Assembly (NCBI GenBank): GCA_019307745.1 | Contig: JAFDJA010000010.1 | Coordinates: forward strand, 1-48,335 | Direction of reading: 5' to 3' | Source: Deltaproteobacteria bacterium | GTDB taxonomy: Bacteria > Desulfobacterota > DSM-4660 > Desulfatiglandales > HGW-15 | Length of the DNA: 48,335 nt | Part shown: positions 34,204-43,445 of the stretch, one piece after another | Numbering within the stretch: the first letter of the stretch is position 1 | Layout of the letters: each line of letters opens with the position of its first letter | Program-made: the position numbers and the translations under genes | Notes under the pieces: model-generated | What the model saw: the letters and a program-made list of their open reading frames with translations, nothing else | Told to the model about the DNA's origin: nothing | The model's database searches: none

Positions 34204-35096
34204 CAATATCCAAGCCGCCTCATGGCCTTAGTATCCTTACTCCAGTTTTTTTCCACACGCGCTATTAGCTCCAGGTAGACGCGGGTTTTGAACATCTTTT
34301 CAAGCTCCTTCCTCGCAGCTGTGCCTATCGTCTTGATCATCTTGCCTTTATGACCAATAATAATGGCCTTTTGTGATTCTGATTCAACATGTATGCGTGC
34401 GGATATGGAAAGGAGTTTTTTCTCAGGCACATCTTCAATTCTATCCATTGAGACTGCTGAGGAATAAGGGAGTTCGCTCTTTGTGTAAAAATAGATTTTT
34501 TCACGAATTATCTCAGATATCAGAAAAGATTCTGACTGGTCCGTATGCATATCTCTGGGAAAAAATTCAGGGCCAGGCCTCAGCATTTTTTTAAGTTCCT
34601 GGACAAGTATGTCAACTCCGTCATTTTTCAAGGCAGAAAGGGGGATTACGGCATCAAAGGGGTGCTGATCCATAAACCTGGCTATCATGGGCAGGAGATC
34701 CCTCTTTCGTCCTGCATCGATCTTATTTATTACCAGGACTGATGGCTTCCCAGATTTTTTGAGATCCTTTAGTATTGACAGGATAATAGGGTCATTTGAC
34801 CTGGGCATCTCAATTATCACCATGACAATATCTACTTCATGAAATACCTCCTGGGCAGACGCCACCATGCTCTTATGCAGGGCTGTCCTGGTCTTGTGTA
34901 TCCCCGGAGTATCGATGAATGCCATTTGAAATCCGTCTCCATGGTAGATTCCCAATATGCGGTTCCGCGTGGTCTGTGGTCTGGGACTCACGATTGCGAC
35001 CTTTGATCCAAGAAGCCTGTTCAAAAGCGTAGATTTGCCCGCATTGGGCGGCCCGACAATAGCAATAAAGCCTGAAAGGAAATTGTTTTTGTCCAT
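34203..35096 (-). CDS. era: GTPase Era
   Basis: The 297-aa protein has a GTPase domain with GPPNAGKST (G1), DTPG (G3) and NKID (G4), followed by a KH RNA-binding domain with IIGHKGKMIKTIG. Era binds 16S rRNA and helps mature the 30S subunit. It lies in the same direction as rnc and an intervening radical SAM gene, an arrangement related to the common rnc-era pair. A 245-bp gap upstream, containing a GGGATGTCCC palindrome, may hold its own promoter. The ribosome site is weak. Confidence 0.96.
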   Translation of the reverse strand: MDKNNFLSGFIAIVGPPNAGKSTLLNRLLGSKVAIVSPRPQTTRNRILGIYHGDGFQMAFIDTPGIHKTRTALHKSMVASAQEVFHEVDIVMVIIEMPRSNDPIILSILKDLKKSGKPSVLVINKIDAGRKRDLLPMIARFMDQHPFDAVIPLSALKNDGVDILVQELKKMLRPGPEFFPRDMHTDQSESFLISEIIREKIYFYTKSELPYSSAVSMDRIEDVPEKKLLSISARIHVESESQKAIIIGHKGKMIKTIGTAARKELEKMFKTRVYLELIARVEKNWSKDTKAMRRLGY

Positions 35097-35341
35097 AATT
35101 TAATGCCTGGTAATTTTTATAGTATTCCGAAATAATATGATGTCTAATGGAATTGATCTTATTCCGTCTATAATGAAATAATGGCCTAAAAGACACAACC
35201 GCAGTGTCTGGGTTAAGGTTTTCAGGATCAGTTTTTCATGTCTTTCCATGGAATCCTGTTGCTTTCCAACGAGGCGGAACAGGGATGTCCCCAGTATCAC
35301 CTTATTTCAATTTTTAAGTAAGTTAACCAGTTTCCAGGTAG

Positions 35342-36403
35342 TTAGTTGTTGAGATTGAAAGGTCTGTGTATAAAATCTACTTCGACCTCCCCTTCAAGAA
35401 CAGAGTCGTCGCCCTTTATATAAATAATTTTTGACTTGATCACCTCTTCTACCTTGTTTACTCCTTGATTCCTGTATCCCCTTAAGAGAGGAATATCCCT
35501 TTCTCGGAGTCTGAGCCCAATCATGTCTGCTTCTCCGGGCTTGGGGAGCATGCGTCTGATCCCTTTTAGAAATATACTCGAACGGACCAAAAAACCGAAT
35601 GCCGTATGCCATGGGCCGGCAAGTATCTGCCCGTCTTCAAGTAAGGACGGGGAGGACATCAGCCCTATCCTGATAACCGAAATCCCTTGTCCTTCCAAAC
35701 GAAGGCAGCTGTCCCGGCAGATTTCGATTGCCTGTTCCAGCGTCAGGGGCGTATATCTTCCGTTGTCATAAAATCTTGCCAGCGCAGTCCCTTTGATGAC
35801 AAGTGCGGGATACAGCCTTGTAAAATCTGGTGCAAGGTTGACAACCTTTTCAACAGTATCCGCAAAACCAGACCCGGAATCACCCGGAAGTCCGGGCATA
35901 AGCTGGATACCTATCTTGAATCCGTGCTTTTTTAACAGGCCCACGGCATCAGTTGTGTGTTCGGATGTATGACCCCTCCGGGAAAGCATGAGTACATTGT
36001 CATCCATTGATTGCACTCCCAACTCAATGGTAGTTACACCCAGGCTTCTTATCATTTCCAGCCGTTCATCATCAATTTCATCCGGCCTGGTTGATATTCT
36101 GATGGACTGAAAAAGCCCCTGGTCTATAAATGGAGTAACTGCTGAAAGTAGTTCCGATATCTTACCAGCACCCAATCCCGTAAACGTACCTCCGTAAAAA
36201 GCGATTTCACGTCTTTTTTTGTAAAAAAAATCTTTAGAATTTAGGGCAGTATGGATTATCTGTTTGATATACGCGGGGCCTGCCGGCGGGGCGGATTGAT
36301 CAGTTATTTTTTCCTGATCACAGAAGATGCATTGGTGAGGACAACCTTGGTTAGGAATGAATATCGGGACAATCAGGACTCTTTCTGGTCTTCTTGAAGA
36401 CAA
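35342..36403 (-). CDS. Elp3-like radical SAM protein
   Basis: The 353-aa protein has an early cluster motif CPHQCIFCDQ (CxxxCxxC, residues about 21-28). FYGGTFTGL and LGVQSMDDNVL follow, features of the Elp3/coproporphyrinogen-oxidase branch of radical SAM proteins; a C-terminal acetyltransferase domain of true Elp3 is absent. A tRNA- or RNA-related role is suggested by its place between rnc and era, but the substrate is unknown. It starts with TTG at 36403, preceded by GAGGGAGG, and overlaps the rnc end by 31 bp. Confidence 0.88.
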   Translation of the reverse strand: MSSRRPERVLIVPIFIPNQGCPHQCIFCDQEKITDQSAPPAGPAYIKQIIHTALNSKDFFYKKRREIAFYGGTFTGLGAGKISELLSAVTPFIDQGLFQSIRISTRPDEIDDERLEMIRSLGVTTIELGVQSMDDNVLMLSRRGHTSEHTTDAVGLLKKHGFKIGIQLMPGLPGDSGSGFADTVEKVVNLAPDFTRLYPALVIKGTALARFYDNGRYTPLTLEQAIEICRDSCLRLEGQGISVIRIGLMSSPSLLEDGQILAGPWHTAFGFLVRSSIFLKGIRRMLPKPGEADMIGLRLRERDIPLLRGYRNQGVNKVEEVIKSKIIYIKGDDSVLEGEVEVDFIHRPFNLNN

Positions 36404-37086
36404 TAAAACGCCTCCCTCGCGGCTTTTTGCTCAGCCTCTTTTTTACTCTTGCCCTCTCCCTCAGCAATTATCTTGCCATTGAGATGAATCGCGACGCTGA
36501 ATGTCTTGTCATGGGCAGGACCTTTTTCATCTAAAATCTGATAAACAGGTAAAATCCGGTGTAGTTCCTGAGTGTATTCTTGAAGAAGACTCTTGTAATC
36601 ATTATTGCCACTTTTAATGCTGATATTATTGATAAGGGGTGTGAACAATTCATGTACAATCTCTTTGGTCTTTGAAAATCCTGCATCCAGATATAATGCC
36701 CCAAGAATTGCCTCCATTGTATTGGCAAGAATGGAGGGCTTTCCCCTTCCCCCCGTCATCTCTTCTCCCCTGCCAAGGAGTATATAATCTCCAAGCTCCA
36801 GTTTCAGGGCAACCTGGTATAATGCTTTTTCATCAACTACCATGGCCCTGTATTTGGAAAGCACACCTTCCTTTTCATCATTGAAGATTTTCATAAGACA
36901 GTGGCTTACAGCAAGATCGAGCACTGAGTCCCCGAGGAATTCCAACCTTTCATTGTCTCTGAGGTTTGAATTGAGTTCATTGACATATGAAGCATGGCGA
37001 AGGGCTTCTTCCAGAAGATCCAGGTTTTTGAATGAATAATTTAATTTTTCACCCAGCTGTTGGATATCTTTTTTTTGTAGTACCAT
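36373..37086 (-). CDS. rnc: Ribonuclease III
   Basis: The 237-aa enzyme cuts double-stranded RNA in rRNA and mRNA processing. The catalytic signature NERLEFLGDSVLDLAVS is intact, the second acidic pair is in NTMEAILGALYLDAG, and a C-terminal double-stranded RNA-binding domain ends with EGKSKKEAEQKAAREA. An AGGA site precedes the ATG. It is the first gene of the rnc-radical SAM-era group. Confidence 0.96.
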   Translation of the reverse strand: MVLQKKDIQQLGEKLNYSFKNLDLLEEALRHASYVNELNSNLRDNERLEFLGDSVLDLAVSHCLMKIFNDEKEGVLSKYRAMVVDEKALYQVALKLELGDYILLGRGEEMTGGRGKPSILANTMEAILGALYLDAGFSKTKEIVHELFTPLINNISIKSGNNDYKSLLQEYTQELHRILPVYQILDEKGPAHDKTFSVAIHLNGKIIAEGEGKSKKEAEQKAAREAFYCLQEDQKES

Positions 37087-37544
37087 GTTTTTCCTAAGAC
37101 GGGAATATTTAAATTAATTAAAAGGTGGACCAAATCCCTAAGAGCTAAGTTCACCTATGAAAAGGATATGTTCAGATATTTAATCTGGTAATATATACCG
37201 GTACATCATTAAGTCAAGAAAATCCCCTGGTTTTCTTTGGTTTCAGAGAGTCAATGCAATGTAGAAATAATTTTTGCTTCAGGAAAAGTGTCTGTGTAAG
37301 TCTCTCCTTTTTAAATCGGATCCTTGTGTGAATCATGAATTCCTCATGGAATTTCATATTTCCCAAAGATGAAATTTATATAAATAGTACTTGATTTCTA
37401 ATTTAAAACAGATTAGATATTTTTTTTGTTATCAGGCCTATATTATAAAGATAGGTCAGTTTCGTTCTAAGGGAAATCTGTTTGTCCAAGGTGACATCCT
37501 GAAGTCTGGAAACAAGAGAATCTATTTGAAAGGAGGATGTTATT
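37087..37544. other. 458-bp non-coding region, includes cspA leader
   Basis: The divergent region between rnc and cspA. It has no gene. The plus-strand part is AT-rich with TATTATA-like hexamers around 37443, and probably forms a long cspA leader, as usual for cold-shock mRNAs; no cold box could be identified with confidence. Confidence 0.5.
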
Positions 37545-37745
37545 ATGGCTAATGGAACAGTAAAGTGGTTTAATGATCAAAAAGGTTATGGTTTTATTGA
37601 ACAGGAGGATGGTCCTGATGTTTTTATCCATCATTCAGGAATCAATTCAGAAGGCTTCAAGACTCTTAATGAAGGCGACAATGTTACCTTTGACATAGAG
37701 CAGGGGATAAAAGGACAGGCTGCAGTAAATGTTACTGTGGATTAA
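37545..37745 (+). CDS. cspA: Cold-shock protein (CspA family)
   Basis: The 66-aa single cold-shock domain has RNP1 (KGYGFIEQ) and RNP2 (VFIHHSGI) and the opening NGTVKWFND. It binds single-stranded RNA and DNA and melts mRNA structure. A strong AAAGGAGG site precedes the ATG. The gene is monocistronic, with a terminator 175 bp after the stop codon. Which Csp paralogue it is cannot be told from sequence. Confidence 0.95.
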   Translation: MANGTVKWFNDQKGYGFIEQEDGPDVFIHHSGINSEGFKTLNEGDNVTFDIEQGIKGQAAVNVTVD

Positions 37746-37920
37746 TCGTTATTGTGATGTTATTTATATAAGGGTATTCCGTTGAATTTTGATGGGGTGC
37801 CTTTATTTGTTAATAACCTAAACCAATATTATCAGGAAACGATCTTGCGGATGATATTCGTTGCAGAATACAGCCTGGTTTTTTTAAGAACCGATATTAA
37901 ACCATCAGGAGTAAAAAGGA

Positions 37921-37950
37921 AAGTCGGACACTAAGTGTCCGACTTTTTTT
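37921..37950. terminator. Intrinsic terminator between convergent genes
   Basis: AAGTCGGACAC-TAA-GTGTCCGACTT is a perfect 11-bp stem, followed by TTTTTTT on the plus strand and by a T-rich stretch on the minus strand. It probably ends the cspA transcript and may also serve the metallophosphoesterase gene. Confidence 0.85.
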
Positions 37951-37955
37951 AGGAA

Positions 37956-38035
37956 GTGGTCAGGTATCCTGGTTTAAATAGATCTGAAGCGGACTCAAAT
38001 AAAGATTCAGCTATTGATTCCGGATACCTGGCCAC
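37956..38035. repeat. Inverted repeat with 14-bp arms
   Basis: GTGGTCAGGTATCC (37956-37969) and GGATACCTGGCCAC (38022-38035) match at 13 of 14 positions around a 52-base spacer. A further stem GGCGGATC/GATCCGCC at 38055-38075 lies inside the last codons of the metallophosphoesterase gene. There is no T-tract. It may be a small non-autonomous element or a 3'-end structure. Confidence 0.5.
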
Positions 38036-38050
38036 AGGAAGGGCCTGTTA

Positions 38051-39643
38051 TTATGGCGGATCTTTCGGATCCGCCTTGATAGTAAATGTGTGGGAAATGG
38101 ATCTGTTAGCCACTCTCCTATTTGAACTTGATGAGCGGTCTGACCTGGATCGGGATGATGACACGGATGAATCATATGCCCGAACATAGTCAACAATTAC
38201 CTCTTCTGAAGAGACCGAGACACGAATGTGTCCTGAACTTCCAACAATAACACCATCCTTATATCCATACGCATTGGGTCTTCTGTTACCGCCTTTGGGT
38301 GCCCCGGGCTGTGGACATTCAAGGTAGATAATGCCATCCAGTTCCTGTTTTACATAAAGATGGTCATGACCGTGAAACACTATTGACACATTGTTTTGAA
38401 CCAGCATTTCATGGATCGGCATATCCCACCCGCGGCGCATCCTGGTGAATCCAAATGTTTTATCATTCTTGTCATAGCCGCCCCATTCATAGTTGATGGC
38501 GGCTTCCACTCCTCCACGTGCTACTCCATCAATGTTTTCACCACCTACAAGATGGTGTATAAAGATGAACTTGAATTTGGAGTTGCTTGCTTCCAGAGTT
38601 TCCTTGAGCCATCTATACTGATCCACTCCCAGTGTCCAGTACCAATTATCATTTCTGGATCCTCTGGATCTTGATCTTGATGTGGCCCAAAAGGGATCGA
38701 GTGTTACCATCAAGGTATCTCCCCATTCCCAGGCATAATAGTTTCCCACATACTGACCTGCGAGTTTTTTTTCATTCCCCGTATAAAAACCATCCGGGTA
38801 AGGGTTGGGGAAATTTGCCCTGCGCCACCTCAGGGCGTTACTTACCATTCCGCCTTTTTCACCGTCATGGTTGCCTAGAACCAGATAAAGGGGTGCAGAA
38901 TGACAGACAAGGCCAAAATAGTAGCGCTGCGCTATGTACTGATCAAGGGGATTACCCATGCTTCTAGACCATTTCCCGGTCATAAATGTATCCCCAAGAT
39001 CCACATGAAAGTCAGGGTTGTCTTTGAGGATGTTTTCAAGGGTTTTCTCGTATAGAGTTGTGCTTGTGTTTCCATCAAGGTGCGGGTCAGCCTGAACGGT
39101 AAATGTAAATGGACTTCCAGGCAGTCTCTGAGTGATAAACGTGTACTCGTCACTCTGGGAAAATTGTGTTGCGCCGGATTCACAATATGACATGCGATAA
39201 TAGTATCTGGTATCAGGTTTGAGATAATCAAATACAAGTTCTCCGGGTTTGTCATTTTCAAATTTGATTACTTCTGTCTGTTCTGTGTATCTCCCATGCT
39301 TTGTCCCATATTCAAAATAGGCATTCCTGTCTTCATAAAACAGAACCCTCAGTGTGATGGCTATGTCAGAAGCTCTGCCAAGGATAATATCATAAAGGTG
39401 AGCTGGCACATCCACCTGAAAACCGCCAGATGGGCCTCCGGATCTACTTGTTCTTCCACTTGTTCTTCCACTTGTTTTTCCACTTGGAGTTCTTTTAAAG
39501 GTTGTACCTTTCTTATCCTGGCCCCATGAATCACCTGAATTGTTCGGATTTTTTATCCAGCCATTTGGACTGCATCCGCAGATGAAAAGGTATATCAGGA
39601 TAAAGAGAGTAAAACGGACTTTTGATGGATTTCGATACTGCAA
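38051..39643 (-). CDS. Metallophosphoesterase lipoprotein (purple acid phosphatase-like)
   Basis: The 530-aa protein has a lipoprotein signal with lipobox FICGC (Cys at about residue 24), so it is likely anchored on the periplasmic side. A Fn3-like domain follows (about 85-175: YFEYGTKHG, LKPDTRYYYRMSY), then a calcineurin-like phosphoesterase domain with DPHLDG, DLGDTF, GNHDGE, FIHHLVGG and GHDHLY, all the metal-binding motifs. The start is taken as TTG at 39643 with ACAGGAG upstream, rather than a TTG at 39673. Ser/Arg/Gly-rich low-complexity segments lie after the lipobox and near the C-terminus. It may release phosphate from sugars or lipids; the substrate is unknown. Confidence 0.85.
   Translation of the reverse strand: MQYRNPSKVRFTLFILIYLFICGCSPNGWIKNPNNSGDSWGQDKKGTTFKRTPSGKTSGRTSGRTSRSGGPSGGFQVDVPAHLYDIILGRASDIAITLRVLFYEDRNAYFEYGTKHGRYTEQTEVIKFENDKPGELVFDYLKPDTRYYYRMSYCESGATQFSQSDEYTFITQRLPGSPFTFTVQADPHLDGNTSTTLYEKTLENILKDNPDFHVDLGDTFMTGKWSRSMGNPLDQYIAQRYYFGLVCHSAPLYLVLGNHDGEKGGMVSNALRWRRANFPNPYPDGFYTGNEKKLAGQYVGNYYAWEWGDTLMVTLDPFWATSRSRSRGSRNDNWYWTLGVDQYRWLKETLEASNSKFKFIFIHHLVGGENIDGVARGGVEAAINYEWGGYDKNDKTFGFTRMRRGWDMPIHEMLVQNNVSIVFHGHDHLYVKQELDGIIYLECPQPGAPKGGNRRPNAYGYKDGVIVGSSGHIRVSVSSEEVIVDYVRAYDSSVSSSRSRSDRSSSSNRRVANRSISHTFTIKADPKDPP
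39446..39481. repeat. Three 12-bp tandem repeats in the metallophosphoesterase gene
   Basis: Units ACTTGTTCTTCC (twice) and ACTTGTTTTTCC encode a G-K/R-T-S repeat in the linker after the lipid anchor. Changes in copy number would lengthen or shorten the linker by four residues and keep the frame. Confidence 0.75.
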
Positions 39644-40244
39644 AAAATATACTCCTGTCTGGATATTTGACAATATTCAATTTTTAAAAAATGTAATTAA
39701 AAAATACAATCCGTTCATAATAATTTTGATTCCCCGAGTGACCTGTTAAGCTGGGCAGGGCATGATTTTTTTTTGTTAGGGCTTTTATCTGCAAGTATAA
39801 AGGCTGTCATTCATTAAATTATTGGAAATATATTTTTTTGAAAATGGTCACCGGTGAGTTTCTTGAAATAATATGTTACTTTGCTATTGTTTCTGCAGAA
39901 CTCATGCCATAAATTAGGGTAAGATGTTAACTGCCTGAATATTCAATTGAAAATAAATATTTGGGAGTCCTCTATTTAATGATGAAAGAGGGTTGCTGGG
40001 GTAATTTATGTCGAAAAGCAAGAAGGCCATCCGACATATATGACGAATAATAGATGTATTAGATACCTGAATCATCCCCGCTATTCCCATACTGGAGAGT
40101 ATGATGTCTCTGGCTTTTGAGGTAATTTCAGAATTTTGTTTGATCTTGTTGTTTTTTTTTATATATTGTTGCTGATCTTTTAAGAAGCCTTCCCCTGAAA
40201 GGGGAATCAGAATAATATAAATTCTATTAAAGGGGGTAAAGAAA
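39644..40244. other. 601-bp non-coding region
   Basis: Divergent region between the two lipoprotein genes, AT-rich without a gene. A stem TTCCCCT-GAA-AGGGGAA lies at 40190-40206, 39 bp before the SMP-30-like gene, and could be a leader structure. No promoter is called. Confidence 0.5.
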
Positions 40245-41183
40245 ATGAAGAATCTATTTTTGTCAGTTTTTGCAGTCTTTTTTCTTATCAGTTGCGTCTC
40301 TGCAGGAGGGGGTAAAACAGGTGGTGATACCCCGAGAACTCAACCAGAAAATCTTGTTGCAAAGGGATCCACAGTGGAAAAGTTGGCAGATGGTTTTCAG
40401 TTTACAGAGGGGCCGGCATCAGATTCAAAGGGCAACCTCTATTTCACCGATCTCCCTGCCAGCAAGATTCACAGGCTTTCAGCGACTGGCACATTATCGA
40501 CCTTTATCGAAAGTTCAGGTAACGCCAATGGCCTCTTTTTTGACAAAAAAGGCAATCTGCTGGCCTGTCAGGGTGGTGAAGGCCGTATTGTATCCTATGA
40601 TCCTAAGGGGAAGATGACCGTACTTGCGGATAAATACAATGGTAAGCGATTTAACCAGCCCAATGACCTGTGGGTTGATCCGGAAGGTGGGGTATATTTT
40701 TCGGACCCGATATATGGCAGGGGTGATAATGTGCAGGGCGGATACCATGTATACTATCTGAATCCAGCACATAATAAAGTCATCCGTGTAATAGATAATA
40801 TGAAGACCCCTAACGGTCTTGTAGGTCCAAAGGACGGGAAGACACTCTATGTCACTGACTGGGGATCAAAAAAGACATATAAATACGCGATCAATAGTGA
40901 CGGGACTTTATCAAATCAAGAGTTCTTCGCGCCAGTCGCCTGTGATGGAATGACCATAGACAGTGAAGGCAATGTATATCTGACCGCATCTTCCGTTGAG
41001 ATCTATGATCCAGCAGGAAAGAAGATCAAAGAGATCAAAGTGCCCAGCGCAAATGAACGCCCGACAAATGTCGCTTTTGGAGGCAAGGATGGCAAGACTC
41101 TGTATATCACCACCGCGCCTACAGGGAGAGGCACGATCTCGGTATATTCAATCCGCATGAATGTACAGGGTGTGTATTATTAA
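40245..41183 (+). CDS. SMP-30/gluconolactonase-like lipoprotein (six-bladed propeller)
   Basis: The 312-aa protein has a lipoprotein signal with lipobox LISC. The mature part has the SMP-30/lactonase pattern: FTEGPASDSKGNLYFTD, GRIVSYDP, FNQPNDLWVDPEGGVYFSDP, TPNGLVGPKDGKTLYVTD and CDGMTIDSEGNVYLT. This propeller family binds a divalent metal and hydrolyses lactones or phosphoesters; the substrate here is unknown. An AAGGGGG ribosome site precedes the ATG, and a strong terminator follows, so it is monocistronic. Confidence 0.88.
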   Translation: MKNLFLSVFAVFFLISCVSAGGGKTGGDTPRTQPENLVAKGSTVEKLADGFQFTEGPASDSKGNLYFTDLPASKIHRLSATGTLSTFIESSGNANGLFFDKKGNLLACQGGEGRIVSYDPKGKMTVLADKYNGKRFNQPNDLWVDPEGGVYFSDPIYGRGDNVQGGYHVYYLNPAHNKVIRVIDNMKTPNGLVGPKDGKTLYVTDWGSKKTYKYAINSDGTLSNQEFFAPVACDGMTIDSEGNVYLTASSVEIYDPAGKKIKEIKVPSANERPTNVAFGGKDGKTLYITTAPTGRGTISVYSIRMNVQGVYY

Positions 41184-41254
41184 CAGGGTGTTTTTTCCGA
41201 AGGCTGGTAACATTAACTGAAAAAGATTTCAGATATGATACAGCAATAATTCAT

Positions 41255-41284
41255 GGCCCCGGTCCTTTGAGCGGGGCCTTTTTA
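41255..41284 (+). terminator. Intrinsic terminator of the SMP-30-like gene
   Basis: GGCCCCG and CGGGGCC pair around a 10-base loop and are followed by TTTTTAT, 72 bp past the stop codon. Confidence 0.88.
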
Positions 41285-41950
41285 TAGGAAATCCGGCTCA
41301 AGCCTGACCACCTGTAAGCTGTTCATTTTTTGAACAGTCAGCTGTCTATTTTGTTGTTATTATAAATTATCTTTGCAATAGGTACTATTTCAACAGGCTG
41401 AAATCTTTATGAAAATTTGACAATCTTTAGCGCTTTCCATAACCCCTTTTTTCCCTTGACTGTTTTCTTGTGGAATGGTAAACATGCCTACATTACAAAT
41501 AGGTAACAAACATAAGTAGAGCTGTTTTCATACCTCTCAGATATGATACTCTCCCTCGTAGGTTCTGCAAGGTTATTTCGTCCACATTTCCGTGATAAGG
41601 TCGGAAGTCTCGGGAGACAATCAAAATTATTTATAGGATAGATGCGGCATATGGAGATCTGAGATATGCCTCTGTCTGTGCTACCCTGTTTGTTGCCATA
41701 CACTTAACGGGCGATTAGGATTTTTTTAAAGAGTTCATCTTCTGTTCATATTGCTGTGTTATCTATCTATCTAGATGGGTGAAACAGAATGAATATTATG
41801 GGTCCTAAAAGGATTATTAAGAAAAAAACTATATCTGAGTACAAAATAAGATTATTACGGTTCATGTGAGCTGGATTTATTTTTTCTCAAAGCTTAATGA
41901 AATCTATAATAAAAGTCCGAAAAGTATACTGAATAAGGAGATTTATTGAT
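41285..41950. other. 666-bp non-coding region
   Basis: No convincing gene. CTGTTCA-TTTTT-TGAACAG (41319-41337), with AGCTG/CAGCT further out, is an inverted repeat, possibly an operator. A minus-strand open frame at about 41488-41703 lacks a ribosome site and recognisable domain and is not called. The end holds the upstream region and AAGGAG site of the second ASST-like gene. Confidence 0.5.
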
Positions 41951-43411
41951 ATGAAAAAAGGTATAATAGTGATAGCTCTTGGCATTGTTTTCTCCATGGT
42001 TTTTACCATTGCTTATGCTGCTGGCGGGACAGGTTCTGGAGAAAGTGGATTAATAACCTATGACAAATCAAAGGCCTTTGACGGCTATACCCTTTTTGCT
42101 CCTGTCTCTTCCACAATCACTTATCTGATCGATATGGAAGGCAGGGTGGTTAATCAGTGGAATAGCGACTATACACCGGGACAGTCAGTGTATCTCCTGG
42201 ATTATGGCAATATACTCCGTACCGGATCGGTTGAAGCGGATAACAAGACCTTCAGGGGCGGAGGCATGGGCGGTTATGTCCAGGAGTTTGATTGGGATGG
42301 AAAAATTGTATGGAACTTCAAATACTCTGAAGAGAAAAAACACCTTCAGCATCACGATATTGAGGTCCTGCCCAACGGAAATATCCTAATGGTGGTATGG
42401 GAGCTGAAGACAAAAGAAGAGTCTGTGGAAGTCGGGCGCGACATTAAAGGCCAGGGTGAAATTGACCTGTGGACAGACCATATTATCGAAGTAAGACCTA
42501 TTGGCAGGACAAAGGGAGAGATAGTATGGGAATGGCATATCTGGGACCACCTGGTTCAGGATTTTGACAAGAGTAAAGGCAATTATGGAAATGTCGCAGA
42601 TCACCCGGAACTTATCAGCATAAATCTCCTTGACTGGACCAAGCAATTATCAGAGGAGGAGTTCAAGCAACTTAAGTCTGTGGGATATATTGGTTCAAGC
42701 ACCACCACTTCAGCCAACCCAGACTGGACACATGTCAATGCCATTGATTACAATCCTGAGCTGGATCAGATCATGATCAGTGTTCTCGGATTCAATGAAT
42801 TCTGGATTATTGACCACAGTACCACAACAGAAGAGGCTGCAGGCCACAAAGGGGGTAAGAGTGGGAAAGGCGGCGACCTTCTTTACCGATGGGGCAATCC
42901 CCTTGCATACTTTTCTGGTGAAAATAAGGATATGAGATTGATCGGGCAGCATGATGCCCACTGGATTCCTGCCGGGATGCCAGGTGCAGGTAATGTGCTG
43001 GTATTTAATAATGGCGGCCGCGGCATTCGTGACTATTCAACCGTAGATGAGATAGTTCCCCCTTTGAATACCAAGAACCTTTATGATAAGCCGGGACAGG
43101 CGTATGGGCCTGCTGAGGCCTTATGGTCATGCACGCTTGATGATCCGGATTTTACTTCACTTCATCTTTCAGGCGCACAGCGTCTTCCCAATGGTAATAC
43201 TCTTGTCTGCTCCGGAGATACAGGCGCTTTTTTCGAGGTAACACCGGATAAAAAGGTGGCTTGGAAGTATGTCTATCCAGCAGTGCCTAAGAAGCAGGGA
43301 CGCAGAGAGATTGCCCAGAATACAGTCTTCAGGGCCTATCGTTATGCTAAAGATTATCCAGGATTTGCCGATGTGGATCTGAAACCTGGTGCTAAAATTT
43401 CGGCAAAATGA
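41951..43411 (+). CDS. Arylsulfotransferase-like exported protein (paralogue 2)
   Basis: The 486-aa protein has a signal peptide (cleavage near YAAGG). Its ASST-like propeller motifs parallel the first paralogue: QHHDIEVLPNGN, VWEWHIWDHLVQD, WTHVNAIDYN, DLLYRWGNPLAYF, GQHDAHWIPAGMPGAGN and RLPNGNTLVCSGDTG. Conserved histidines in HHD, HDAHW and WTH are candidates for the sulfate-transfer site. Within it lies LKSVGYIG, a short motif I associate with sulfatase-family proteins. It starts a co-directional group of five genes with two phosphodiesterase-like enzymes, which suggests joint work on sulfated or phosphorylated envelope molecules; this is inference. Confidence 0.78.
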   Translation: MKKGIIVIALGIVFSMVFTIAYAAGGTGSGESGLITYDKSKAFDGYTLFAPVSSTITYLIDMEGRVVNQWNSDYTPGQSVYLLDYGNILRTGSVEADNKTFRGGGMGGYVQEFDWDGKIVWNFKYSEEKKHLQHHDIEVLPNGNILMVVWELKTKEESVEVGRDIKGQGEIDLWTDHIIEVRPIGRTKGEIVWEWHIWDHLVQDFDKSKGNYGNVADHPELISINLLDWTKQLSEEEFKQLKSVGYIGSSTTTSANPDWTHVNAIDYNPELDQIMISVLGFNEFWIIDHSTTTEEAAGHKGGKSGKGGDLLYRWGNPLAYFSGENKDMRLIGQHDAHWIPAGMPGAGNVLVFNNGGRGIRDYSTVDEIVPPLNTKNLYDKPGQAYGPAEALWSCTLDDPDFTSLHLSGAQRLPNGNTLVCSGDTGAFFEVTPDKKVAWKYVYPAVPKKQGRREIAQNTVFRAYRYAKDYPGFADVDLKPGAKISAK

Positions 43412-43445
43412 TATAATTGAAATATTATAAAGGATGACACGCAAT

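Noticed and set aside
32031-35291. GGGATGTCCC at 32031-32040 and 35282-35291 as ends of a mobile element
   Set aside because: Two copies of a 10-bp palindrome with housekeeping genes between them are not enough; no transposase or target duplication is seen.
41488-41703. Minus-strand open frame of 71 codons between the SMP-30-like and ASST-like genes
   Set aside because: No ribosome site, no signal or domain, and composition unlike coding sequence; it may be a relic, but nothing supports calling a gene.
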